NCBI RefSeq assembly: GCF_002025255.2
Contig: NZ_CP054587.1
Span: 2,232,001-2,296,000 of the forward strand
Reading direction: 5' to 3'
DNA length: 64,000 nucleotides
From: Halolamina sp. CBA1230
Lineage (GTDB): Archaea > Halobacteriota > Halobacteria > Halobacteriales > Haloferacaceae
Of the stretch, positions 40,607 to 49,247 are shown piece by piece; the first letter of the stretch is position 1; every line of letters begins with the position of its first letter. A model generated the notes under the pieces. That model was given only the letters and a program-made list of their open reading frames with translations. It was not told the origin of the DNA and ran no database searches. Position numbers and translations under genes: made by a program.

Positions 40607-40897
40607 GATCGCGTGCTCGACGACGAGCTCCTGGCGCCGTACTTCGAGGGGGTCGACATGGACGAACTGTACGCCCACCAGGTGCAGTTCGTGAGCGCCG
40701 TCGCCGGCGGGCCGGTGGAGTACGACGGCGCGGATATGCAGACCGCCCACGAGGGGATGGGGATCACCGAGGAAGCGTTCTCCCGTGTGGCGACCCACCT
40801 CGACGCCGCGCTGCGCGCCAACGGCGTCGACGACGAGGCAGCCGAGGCCATCATCAGCGAGGTGGCGGCGCTGGAGGACGACGTGGTCGGGCAGTAG
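40607..40897 (+). pseudogene. Truncated haemoglobin, 3' part
   Basis: Continues the globin as DRVLDDELLAPYFEGVDMDELYAHQVQFVSAVAGG... with MQTAHEGMGI carrying the proximal heme His. Joined to the 5' part without the element it gives a 120-residue group I truncated haemoglobin with no frameshift, so the insertion is recent or reversible. These globins bind O2/NO. Confidence 0.85.
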
Positions 40898-40991
40898 CGC
40901 TCGGGGAACGGGCGAGAATCACCTGCGGGAGCGGACTTTCGAAACCTTCAACTAAGGCCACCGGGTAGTGAGGGTGGAGGCAAGCCCGGTC

Positions 40992-41065
40992 GGGTTGGTA
41001 GTCTAGTCCGGTTATGACACCTCCTTGACATGGAGGAGGCCGGCGGTTCAAATCCGCCCCAACCC
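40992..41065 (+). tRNA. tRNA-Val (GAC)
   Basis: Acceptor GGGTTGG pairs with CCAACCC; anticodon stem CCTCC/GGAGG with loop TTGACAT gives GAC; T-arm GGCGGTTCAAATCCGCC. CCA not encoded. Confidence 0.95.
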
Positions 41066-41544
41066 ATCTTCTTCCGACGCCCAACGACGAGCGACGCGAC
41101 TGTAAGGAGCGAGCGAGGAGCGGGCGTCGGATGTGATGGTCTCGAAGGATTTGAACCCAGAGGACGAGCGCCAGCGAAGTCCTCGCGGTTCAGAATCCGC
41201 CCCAACCCACTTTCTGATTCCTCGCAACGACGAGCGACAGCGAGGGGTCCACTTCGCCCACGCACTACGACTCGTTACTACCCGACGAGTCAAGCAGTAA
41301 CTGCCCCCTCCCACCACCTTCTCCACCAACCGCACCGCCAACGGCTCCTCGACGCGAATCTGGCAGGAGGGACGCGGATACTCAAAGTACGCCGTTCTGC
41401 CTCAATCGCCACACCACACTCCAGCCGCCCCAGTCGGCGTGGTTCGAGACGTGCACACTACGAGCGCCGAACACCGACGCCCAACCACCCGAGCCGTGCG
41501 TGTATCGTGGAAGCTTTACCCGCTCCGCCGCTCCGTATCCAGTA
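41066..41544. other. 479-base gap after tRNA-Val
   Basis: No convincing gene. It contains a degenerate copy of the tRNA-Val 3' end in an inverted repeat (41147-41209) and, further right, the promoter area of the peptide transporter. Confidence 0.55.
41147..41209 (+). repeat. tRNA-Val 3'-end copy within an inverted repeat
   Basis: GCGGTTCAGAATCCGCCCC followed by AACCCA (41185-41209) repeats the tRNA-Val 3' end (41042-41066) with small changes in the T-loop. It faces an inverted T-arm copy GGATTTGAACC (41147-41157); GAGGAC (41160-41165) pairs with GTCCTC (41179-41184) inside. This is the same plan as the unit after tRNA-Gly. Confidence 0.7.
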
Positions 41545-43170
41545 ATGCAGGGCGAGGACACCGCGACCGGCCGACGCACGTTCCTCTCGGCGGTCGGCGG
41601 CGCGGCGGCGGCGGCGATGGCCGGCTGTACCGGCGGCGACGGCACGCCCACCGAGAGCGGCGTGCCGTCCGGCACCGCGACCGAGGCGTCGACGCCCGAG
41701 GGCGGCCCCCAGTCCGGCGGCACGCTCCGGGTCGGCTTCGAGTCCGAACTCACCGGGCTCGACCCCCACCAGACCGAGAGTGTCGTCTCGTGGGTCGTCG
41801 TGTTCAACGTCTGCGAGACGCTGATCACGTTCGAGGACGGCGCGCCCGCGAGCCGGCTCGCGACCGACTGGGAGATCGGCGACGACGGCCGCACGTACAC
41901 GTTCACGCTGACCGAGGACGCCCGGTTCCACCCGCCGGTCGACCGCGGGATGACCGCCGAGGACGTCGTCTACTCCTTCGAGCGGATGAACCAGGACACC
42001 GCGATGGGCTCCGATCTCGCCGCCCTCGAGAGCGTCGAGGCGACCGGCGAGTACGAGGTGACGTTCACCCTCTCGGAGACGTTCGCCCCGTTCTTCAACT
42101 TCCTCGGGCGCGTCCCGTGGGTGGTCGTCCCCGAGGAGGCCGTCGAGGCACAGGGCGGCGAACTCGGCGACTTCCAGGAGCCCGTGGGGACTGGCCCGTT
42201 CCGGTTCGAGGAGCACCAGCCCGGCGACCAGCTCACGCTCGCGGCGTTCGAGGAGTACCGCGAGGACGACACCCCGCTGCTGGACGGGATCGAGATCACG
42301 CCCATCCCCGACGCCGACTCCCGCGTCGCCGCGCTGCGGGGCGACGACGTGGACATGGTCCGGGGCGTCTCCGGCAGCGACGCGGGGACGCTCCGCGAGG
42401 ACCCAGAGACGAAGCTGTCCCGCCAGCGCGGCACCGAGTGGGGACAGGTCCACATCAACTGCAGCGAACCCCCGTGGGACGAGCCCGCGGTCCGCCGCGC
42501 GGTCGCCCACGCGATCGACCGCGAGTCGATCGTTCAGGCCGCCGTCTCGGGGTACGGGCAGGCGGCGTGGCAGCCCTACGCCGAGGACAGCATCTGGCAC
42601 TACGACCTCGGCGACAGCCGGCGCACCCACGACCCCGAGCGCGCCCGCGAGATCCTCGACGAGGCGGGCAACCCACTCGACGGCGAGACGCTAACGATCA
42701 AAACCAACTCACGGTACCAGCTGATGGAGACCACCGCCGACCTGCTGGTCGCCCAGCTCGCGGAGGCCGGCGTCGACGCCGAGACCGAGACGCTGGAGTG
42801 GGCGACCCAGCTCTCGGACTTCGTCGGCGGGAACTTCGGCGCGATGGCCTTTTCGGTGCCGTTCAAGATCGACCCTGATCGACACTACTTCGGCTTCGTC
42901 CACCCCGAGGGGACGCAGTTCAACCACTACGGCGAGGACCAGCCCGACGCCGAACGGATGTACGAACTGCTCGAACGCGGCCGCAGCGAGACCGACGAGG
43001 ACGCCCGCGTCGAGGCGTACACCGAGTTCGAGAAGCTGGTGAACAAGAACTGCCCGTGGATCTCGGTCGCGCGCGCGGACGGCATCTCCGGCCTGCGCTC
43101 GAACGTCTACGGGATCCAGCCGTGGCTGCTGCCGTACACACGCTACTGGACGATGTGGAAGGGGGAGTGA
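41545..43170 (+). CDS. Peptide/nickel-type ABC transporter substrate-binding lipoprotein
   Basis: 541 residues from the ATG at 41545. Tat-like GRRTFLSAVGG and lipobox MAGCTGG, then a Thr/Ser linker and a family 5 solute-binding fold (GGTLRVGFESELTGLDPHQTES, YTFTLTEDARFHPPVDRGMTAEDVVYSFERM, VRRAVAHAIDRESIVQ). Anchored outside the cell by lipid, it captures oligopeptides or similar. First gene of a five-gene transporter operon. Confidence 0.92.
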   Translation: MQGEDTATGRRTFLSAVGGAAAAAMAGCTGGDGTPTESGVPSGTATEASTPEGGPQSGGTLRVGFESELTGLDPHQTESVVSWVVVFNVCETLITFEDGAPASRLATDWEIGDDGRTYTFTLTEDARFHPPVDRGMTAEDVVYSFERMNQDTAMGSDLAALESVEATGEYEVTFTLSETFAPFFNFLGRVPWVVVPEEAVEAQGGELGDFQEPVGTGPFRFEEHQPGDQLTLAAFEEYREDDTPLLDGIEITPIPDADSRVAALRGDDVDMVRGVSGSDAGTLREDPETKLSRQRGTEWGQVHINCSEPPWDEPAVRRAVAHAIDRESIVQAAVSGYGQAAWQPYAEDSIWHYDLGDSRRTHDPERAREILDEAGNPLDGETLTIKTNSRYQLMETTADLLVAQLAEAGVDAETETLEWATQLSDFVGGNFGAMAFSVPFKIDPDRHYFGFVHPEGTQFNHYGEDQPDAERMYELLERGRSETDEDARVEAYTEFEKLVNKNCPWISVARADGISGLRSNVYGIQPWLLPYTRYWTMWKGE

Positions 43171-43182
43171 GCGTCGAGGGCG

Positions 43183-44139
43183 ATGGTCTCACGGCTGCAG
43201 GCGTTCCTGGTCCGGCGGCTGCTCTGGGCGCTGCCGGTGCTCGCGCTGGTGTCGGTCACGATCTTCGGGCTGATCAGGCTCGTCCCCGGCGATCCGGCGA
43301 TCGTGATGCTCGGCGCCGACGCTCCGCCCGAGCAGCTAGCTGCTGTCAGGGCCGAACTCGGGCTGAACGACCCCCTACCCGTACAGTACGTCGACTACGT
43401 CACCGACGCCGTGCAGGGTGACCTCGGACGCTCCTACGTCAACGACCGCGCGGTCAGCGCCGCTATCGCCGACCGCCTGCCGACGACGCTGTTTCTCACG
43501 CTCGCGGGCTTTCTGGTCTCGCTGACCATCGCGATCCCTGCGGGCCTGCTGAGCGCGACCAACCGCGGCGAGTGGCTCGACGGCGTCGGCCTCGGCTTCG
43601 GCCTGCTGGGCGTTTCGATCCCGAACTTCTGGCTGGGGATCCTGCTCCTACTCCTGTTCGGCGTCAACCTCGACTGGCTCCCCGTCGCGGGCTACACCTC
43701 GCCGCTGAAGGATCCGATCGCGGGGATCCGCTACCTGATCCTGCCCGGAATCACCCTCGGCACCGCGATGGCCGCCGTCGTCACCCGGATGCTTCGCTCG
43801 GAGCTCCTCGAGGAACTGCGCCGGGAGTACCTCGACGCCGTCCGGATGAAGGGGACCAGCGAACTCCGGGTGCTGGCCCACGCGACGAAGAACGCGTTCA
43901 TCCCGGTCGTGACGGTGATCGGGATGCAGTTCGGCTACCTGCTCGGCGGCTCGATCGTGATCGAGCAGGTGTTCTCCATCCCCGGGATGGGCCGCCTGTT
44001 GATCGACGCGATCGGGAGCCGGGACTACATCATGCTCCAGGGCGTGGTGCTCGTCTACACCACGTTCTTCGTCGCCGTCAACATCGTTGTCGACGGCGCG
44101 TACTTCTACCTGAACCCGAAGCTGCGGGGTGAAGAATGA
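43183..44139 (+). CDS. Peptide ABC transporter permease (DppB type)
   Basis: 318 residues, six membrane helices. FLVRRLLWALPVLALVSVTIFGLIRLVPGDPA is the DppB N-terminal signature; the EAA loop is EYLDAVRMKGTSELRVLAHATKNAFIP. Pairs with the DppC-type permease, which overlaps it by four bases. Confidence 0.93.
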   Translation: MVSRLQAFLVRRLLWALPVLALVSVTIFGLIRLVPGDPAIVMLGADAPPEQLAAVRAELGLNDPLPVQYVDYVTDAVQGDLGRSYVNDRAVSAAIADRLPTTLFLTLAGFLVSLTIAIPAGLLSATNRGEWLDGVGLGFGLLGVSIPNFWLGILLLLLFGVNLDWLPVAGYTSPLKDPIAGIRYLILPGITLGTAMAAVVTRMLRSELLEELRREYLDAVRMKGTSELRVLAHATKNAFIPVVTVIGMQFGYLLGGSIVIEQVFSIPGMGRLLIDAIGSRDYIMLQGVVLVYTTFFVAVNIVVDGAYFYLNPKLRGEE

Positions 44140-45053
44140 GCGAGCGTGACGCCGCTACCGACGCCGCAAGCGAGAACACCCCCGACCGCCCCGACTCCCC
44201 GCTCGTCCGCCGCGCCCGGACGTTCGCCGCGCGGTTCCGCCGGAACAGCCTCGCGATGGGCGGGCTGATCGTCACGGTCGGCTTCCTGCTGATCGCGCTG
44301 CTGGCGCCCGTGATCGCGCCGTACGATCCCGCGGCCGTCGACGTGCCCGCGCGGCTGCAGGGGCCGAGCCTCGCCCATCCCTTCGGCACCGACCGCTACG
44401 GCCGGGACCTGTTCTCCCGCGTGCTGTACGGCGCCCGGATCGCGCTGCAGGTCGCGGTCGCCACGCCGCTGCTCGCGGCGACGGTCGGCGTCCCAATCGG
44501 CCTGACCGCGGGCTACGTCGGCGGCCGCGTCGACGACGCGCTGATGCGCCTGATGGACAGCATCTTCGCGTTCCCGGCGATCCTGCTCGGCCTGACGCTC
44601 GTGGCGGTGTTCGGCCAATCGCTGACCAACATCGTCGCCGCGCTGGGGATCGTCTACATCCCGCAGTTCGCCCGCGTCACCCGCGGCAGCGCGGTCTCCG
44701 TCGTCGAGGAGGAGCACGTCCGCGTCGCGCGCTCGCTGGGCGCCTCCCACGTCCGGATCGTGCTCGTCCACGTCCTGCCGTTCTGCCTCTCGGCGATCCT
44801 CGTGCAGGCGACAGTGACGGCCGCGCTGGCGATCGTCCTCGAATCGTCGCTCTCCTTCCTCGGCGTCGGCGTCCCCTCGCCCCGGCCCTCGTGGGGGTCG
44901 ATCCTCCGGGTCGGGAAGGGGTACGTCGACAGCGGCGAGTGGTGGTACAGCGTGTTCCCGGGCGTGGCGATCGTGATCGCCGTCCTCGGGTTCAATCTGC
45001 TCGGGGACGGCCTGCGCGACGTGCTCGACCCCCGAACCGACCCCAACAGGTGA
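44136..45053 (+). CDS. Peptide ABC transporter permease (DppC type)
   Basis: 305 residues. FRRNSLAMGGLIVTVGFLLIALLAPVIAPYDP and HPFGTDRYGRDLFSRVLYGARIAL are DppC signatures; the EAA loop is EEHVRVARSLGASHVRIVLVHVLPF. Forms the pore with DppB. Confidence 0.93.
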   Translation: MSERDAATDAASENTPDRPDSPLVRRARTFAARFRRNSLAMGGLIVTVGFLLIALLAPVIAPYDPAAVDVPARLQGPSLAHPFGTDRYGRDLFSRVLYGARIALQVAVATPLLAATVGVPIGLTAGYVGGRVDDALMRLMDSIFAFPAILLGLTLVAVFGQSLTNIVAALGIVYIPQFARVTRGSAVSVVEEEHVRVARSLGASHVRIVLVHVLPFCLSAILVQATVTAALAIVLESSLSFLGVGVPSPRPSWGSILRVGKGYVDSGEWWYSVFPGVAIVIAVLGFNLLGDGLRDVLDPRTDPNR

Positions 45054-45059
45054 CTCACG

Positions 45060-46175
45060 ATGGCTGACTCCCACTCCACGACCGACGAACGCACCGCCCC
45101 CGCGAGCGACGAGCCACTCCTCCGCGTCGAGGACCTCCGCACCAGCTTCGGCCGTCGCGACCCGCTCGTCGCCGTCGACGGGATCAGCTACGAGCTCGGG
45201 GCCGGCGAGACCCTGGGGATCGTCGGCGAGTCCGGCGCCGGGAAATCCGTCTCGGTGCGCTCGCTCGTGGGACTGATCGACGAGGGCGAGGTCGAGGGAT
45301 CGGTCGAGTGGCGCGGCGAGGAACTGGTCGGCGCCCCGCAGCGGAAACTCCGGTCAGTCCGGGGATCGGGGATCGGGATGGTGTTCCAGAACGCCGAGGC
45401 GGCGTTCGACCCCACCGAGACCGTCGGCGCCCAGATCGTCGAGGCGGTCCGGGCCAGCCGCGATCTCTCGAAGCAGGAAGCCCGCGCCGAGGCAGTCGAG
45501 CTGCTCGAGGAGGTGGGGATCGGCGACCCCGAGGGGCGGTTCCGGGACTACCCACACGAGTACTCCGGCGGGATGGCCCAGCGCGCGGTGATCGCGATGG
45601 CGCTGGCGGGCGAGCCGGACCTGCTGATCGCCGACGAGCCGACGACGGGGCTGGACGTCAGCGTCCAGGCCGGCATCGTCGACCTGTTCCGCGAACTCGT
45701 CGCCGAGCGGGAGATGTCGCTGCTGCTGATCAGCCACGATCTGGGGATCGTCTCCCAACTCTGTGAGCGGATCATGGTGATGTACGCCGGCCGGATCGTC
45801 GAGCGCGGCAGCCGGAAGGCGCTGCTCGGCTCCCCCCGCCACCCCTACACGCAGGCGTTCCTCCGGAGCGTCCCCGACGTCGACGAGCGCCGCGACCTCG
45901 AACCGATCGGCGGCTCGCCGCCCAGCCTCGACGACCCACCCGAGGGCTGTCGGTTCCATCCGCGCTGCCCCGCCGCTGAAACGGGGCTCTGCGACGGCGA
46001 GGCGCCGCCGACGGTGCGGTTCGCCGACGAGGAGGCGGACGCCGGCGGGCGCGACGCCGACCGCCACGAGGCGACCTGCTACGCCTACACCGACGCCCAC
46101 CCCGGCGGCGAGGCGTACGACCGCTCGGCGGTCGAGTCGATCGACTGGGACGACGGAACGGAGGGCGAGCGATGA
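45060..46175 (+). CDS. Peptide ABC transporter ATP-binding protein (DppD type)
   Basis: 371 residues. Walker A GESGAGKS, signature YSGGMAQRA, Walker B LLIADEPTTGLD, H-loop SHDLGIV. The C-terminal oligopeptide-transporter domain has PEGCRFHPRCPAAETGLCDG, whose four Cys often bind a cluster. Overlaps the next gene by four bases. Confidence 0.94.
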   Translation: MADSHSTTDERTAPASDEPLLRVEDLRTSFGRRDPLVAVDGISYELGAGETLGIVGESGAGKSVSVRSLVGLIDEGEVEGSVEWRGEELVGAPQRKLRSVRGSGIGMVFQNAEAAFDPTETVGAQIVEAVRASRDLSKQEARAEAVELLEEVGIGDPEGRFRDYPHEYSGGMAQRAVIAMALAGEPDLLIADEPTTGLDVSVQAGIVDLFRELVAEREMSLLLISHDLGIVSQLCERIMVMYAGRIVERGSRKALLGSPRHPYTQAFLRSVPDVDERRDLEPIGGSPPSLDDPPEGCRFHPRCPAAETGLCDGEAPPTVRFADEEADAGGRDADRHEATCYAYTDAHPGGEAYDRSAVESIDWDDGTEGER

Positions 46176-47224
46176 CCGACCCCCTGCTCTCGGTCCGTGA
46201 CCTGAAGCGCCACTACCCGGTTCGCTCGGGCATCCTCAAGCGACAGACCGGCGCAGTCCGGGCGGTCGACGGCGTGAGCTTCGATCTCCAGCGCGGGGAG
46301 ACGTTGGCGGTCGTCGGCGAGTCGGGCTGCGGGAAGTCGACGCTCGCGGAGACGGTGATCGGGCTGGACGAACCCACTGCTGGTGAGGTGACCTTCGACG
46401 GAGAACCGATCGCCGGCACGCAGTCAGGCGGCGGGTGGAAAACCATCTCGGGCGGCGCCGACAAGGCGTTCCGCCGCCGGGTCCAGATGGTGTTCCAGGA
46501 CCCGTTCTCGACGCTGAACGAGCGGATGACCGTCGGCCGCATCGTCGCCGAACCGCTGGTGATCCACGGCGAGCGCGAGGACGACCGTACGGGGTACGTC
46601 CGGGAGCTCCTCGAGACGGTGGGGCTCGACCCGGAGCACCACTACGACGCGTTCCCCCACGAACTCTCGGGCGGGCAGCGCCAGCGCGTGGGTATCGCTC
46701 GGGCGCTCGCGCTCGACCCCGACCTGCTCGTGCTCGACGAGCCAGTCTCCGCACTGGACGTGAGCGTCCGCGCGGGCATCCTGGAACTGCTCCGGGACCT
46801 GCAGGCGGAACGCGGGCTGACGTACCTGCTGATCAGCCACGACGTGAGCGTCGTCCGGCAGGTGGCCGACCGCGTCGCGGTGATGTATCTCGGCGAGTTC
46901 GTCGAACTCGGCCGGCTCGGCGACGTGCTCGACGAGCCGGCCCACCCCTACACCGAGGCGCTGCTGTCGAGCGTCCCACGGGTCCGCGCCGAACCGGAAC
47001 CGGACGAACGGATCCACCTCCCCGGCTCGCCGCCGGACCCCGCGGACCCGCCCGAGGGCTGTCGGTTCCACCCGCGCTGTCACCTGCGCGAGCGGCTCGG
47101 CGACGACGACGCCGCGCGGTGTGTGGCCGAAGATCCGGAACTCACAGAACGCGAAGACGGCGGGGAGCCCCGGCGCGGGGCGGACGACGGTCGGACGGTC
47201 GCGTGTCACTTCCGGCCGGAGTAG
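46172..47224 (+). CDS. Peptide ABC transporter ATP-binding protein (DppF type)
   Basis: 350 residues. Walker A GESGCGKST, signature LSGGQRQRVGIARALA, Walker B LLVLDEPVSALD, H-loop SHDVSVV. The C-terminal part PEGCRFHPRCHLRERLGDDDAARC matches the oligopeptide-transporter domain. It completes the dpp-like operon. Confidence 0.94.
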   Translation: MTDPLLSVRDLKRHYPVRSGILKRQTGAVRAVDGVSFDLQRGETLAVVGESGCGKSTLAETVIGLDEPTAGEVTFDGEPIAGTQSGGGWKTISGGADKAFRRRVQMVFQDPFSTLNERMTVGRIVAEPLVIHGEREDDRTGYVRELLETVGLDPEHHYDAFPHELSGGQRQRVGIARALALDPDLLVLDEPVSALDVSVRAGILELLRDLQAERGLTYLLISHDVSVVRQVADRVAVMYLGEFVELGRLGDVLDEPAHPYTEALLSSVPRVRAEPEPDERIHLPGSPPDPADPPEGCRFHPRCHLRERLGDDDAARCVAEDPELTEREDGGEPRRGADDGRTVACHFRPE

Positions 47225-47294
47225 CGACGGCCGGCAGTTGTGAACCGTTCGCGAGGCACGCTCGGATTGCCTTCGCACAGTCATCCACCCGACG

Positions 47295-47438
47295 ATGAGC
47301 GAGCACGCCGACCCCGAATCGTTCTACCACGAGTACGACGTCGCCGAGCGGGACCGCATCGCCGAACTCCGGGCCGATCCCGCACGGATCTCTCGGTCCA
47401 CGTGCTGGCGGTCGGGCACGCGCCGGACGGGTAGCTCG
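47295..47438 (+). pseudogene. Remnant of a methyltransferase-like gene with internal deletion
   Basis: ATG at 47295 opens MSEHADPESFYHEYDVAERDRIAELRADPARI, typical of the N-terminus of haloarchaeal class I SAM methyltransferases. Thirty-odd codons later, in another frame, comes SVHVLAVGHAPDG and a stop (47438), which looks like the C-terminal strand of the same family. The SAM-binding middle (~200 residues) is absent. Assignment is from short pieces only. Confidence 0.45.
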
Positions 47439-47667
47439 GTCGCCGAGCGACGCCACGATCTTCCCATCGCCGACGATGCGGCTGCTGTCGGGTCAGTACG
47501 AACACCGTACCCGCCGACAACGTCCCCCTGCCCGGCGGCCGGCCGAGCCGAACCACCCGTTCGGTCGAGGGGTGTCCACTCGTAACTAATCCCGTCGGGG
47601 GGGAGGTCAGCAGCAACCGATCGGGGCCGACGGTCGACGGCGACCCCACCCCGTTCGGACACCAACA
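47439..47667. other. Gap upstream of the lone TasA-like gene
   Basis: 229 bases with no gene and no strong TATA box seen by eye. No T-arm-like leader of the type found at 6.7, 8.6 and 9.5 kb. Confidence 0.4.
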
Positions 47668-49023
47668 ATGACCGACGACAACCCAATCAAACTGTCTCGA
47701 CGGAAGGTACTCGGCGGTGTCGGAGCGATCGGGCTCGCGAGCGCGGGCGCCGGACTCGGCACGACTGCCTACTTCAACGACACCGAATCGTTCGCCGGGA
47801 ACAGCCTCGAAGCGGGCGAACTCGACCTGTTCGTCCACGTCGACTACACCGAAGACCAGGGCGACTACGCCCAGTGGAGCACGCCGCCGGGCACGTTCAT
47901 CGACGGTGATGTCGTCGGTGGCGGCGACGGCGAGCCCCTCAGCATCGAAGTGACCGACCTCAAGCCCGGCGACTCCGGGGAAGGGGAGTTCTGTTTCTCG
48001 ATCGTCGACAACCCCGCCTACCTCTGGATCTGTGGCGGGCTGACCGAGAACGCCCAGAACGAAACGACCGAGCCCGAGGAAGACGCGCTCGAGGAGCTGT
48101 ACGGCTCCACACCTGCCGACGGCCAGCTGGCCGACGCGATGACGGTCACGCTCTCGTACTGCACCACCGAGCTGGACGAGGAAACCGAGGAGGAGACCAC
48201 GGTGATCGGCGACGAGGTCGTCTCGGGCTCGCTCGCGGAGGTCATGGCGATGCTCGCCGCCGGCGTTCCGCTCGCGGGCGACGGCGACGGCGAGGCGCCC
48301 CTCGCGGACCGCCCCGTCTTCGAGGGCGTCGACGATCAGACCGACACCGCCGAAACGTGCCTCTGCTTCGAGTGGTCGGTCCCCACCGACGTCGGCAACG
48401 AGATCCAGACAGACTCCGTGGCGTTCGATCTGGAGTTCTACGCCGAACAGGCCCGCCACAACGACGGCACGACCAACCCCTGCATCGACGCCTCCTACAG
48501 CGCCGACTACGTCAACCCCGACGGGATCGCCCAGCCGATCCCCGAGGGCGCGGCCCGGGTCGACGTGACCTACGGCGACGAGAACGTCGTCTACGGCGTC
48601 ACGTTCGACGAACCCGACGGCAGCCAGCACAGCCTAGCCGACCCGAACTTCGCGAACGCGAACTTCTCGCTCCCGTTCGACGTCGAGGACGACGGCGCCT
48701 ACGACTTCCAGGTGGCCTGGAATGCCGAGGGGAACGACGCGTTCCGGTACTCCGGCGTGGAGAGCGGCCCCAACTGGGAGAAGGACACCTCGGCCGGCTG
48801 GTCCGCGCTCCCCTCGGGGTTCACCGCCGTCAAGTCGGGGTCGCAGGCGTTCATCAGCGTCCCACGTTCCCAGCTCGAGACCGGTGGGGCCGCCTACGGC
48901 TTCGGATTCAACGCAAGCGCCGGCGGCGAGCAGCCCTCGGTGTCGATCCCCAGCGGCGGTCCGTACTCCTCGAACGCGAACTGGACGTCGAGCGAGAACA
49001 GCCAGGAGGAGACCGTCCAGTAG
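47668..49023 (+). CDS. TasA/camelysin-like secreted protein, eighth paralogue, with C-terminal beta domain
   Basis: 451 residues. Signal LSRRKVLGGVGAIGLASAGAG, TTAYFNDTESFAGNSLEAG. Core: VTDLKPGDSGEGEFCFSIVDNPAYLWICG, DAMTVTLSYC, and PTDVGNEIQTDSVAFDLEFYAEQARHND near residue 270. An extra C-terminal region of ~170 residues (YSADYVNPDGIAQPIPEG..., RVDVTYGDENVVYGVTFDEP, GAAYGFGFNASAGGEQPSVSIP) looks like a beta-sandwich. It sits 35 kb from the main cluster with no peptidase next to it, so it probably shares the SipW-like enzyme. Confidence 0.85.
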   Translation: MTDDNPIKLSRRKVLGGVGAIGLASAGAGLGTTAYFNDTESFAGNSLEAGELDLFVHVDYTEDQGDYAQWSTPPGTFIDGDVVGGGDGEPLSIEVTDLKPGDSGEGEFCFSIVDNPAYLWICGGLTENAQNETTEPEEDALEELYGSTPADGQLADAMTVTLSYCTTELDEETEEETTVIGDEVVSGSLAEVMAMLAAGVPLAGDGDGEAPLADRPVFEGVDDQTDTAETCLCFEWSVPTDVGNEIQTDSVAFDLEFYAEQARHNDGTTNPCIDASYSADYVNPDGIAQPIPEGAARVDVTYGDENVVYGVTFDEPDGSQHSLADPNFANANFSLPFDVEDDGAYDFQVAWNAEGNDAFRYSGVESGPNWEKDTSAGWSALPSGFTAVKSGSQAFISVPRSQLETGGAAYGFGFNASAGGEQPSVSIPSGGPYSSNANWTSSENSQEETVQ

Positions 49024-49090
49024 GCCGGACCGTGGTTCACCCACCGACGGTTCCCCCTCGCCCGGACTCGCGACAGCCTGAGGCGGCGGC

Positions 49091-49231
49091 ATGAAGCCGT
49101 GCCGGCGGTTGGCCGGCCGTATCGCGCCGTCTCTCGCTGCTGGTCGCGGCGTCCAGAAACGAACGGTACTCCTCGCGCTCGCGGCGTTGTTCCTCCTGCT
49201 GCTCGTCGTCGGGTGGCTCGTACGACTCTGA
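49091..49231 (+). CDS. Very small single-pass membrane protein
   Basis: 46 residues: a basic start (KPCRRLAGRIAPSLAAGRGVQKR) and one helix (TVLLALAALFLLLLVVGWLVRL). The charge layout fits a real small membrane protein with the N-terminus inside; no motif. It could be chance. Confidence 0.4.
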   Translation: MKPCRRLAGRIAPSLAAGRGVQKRTVLLALAALFLLLLVVGWLVRL

Positions 49232-49247
49232 CCCCGCCCGACGGTCG

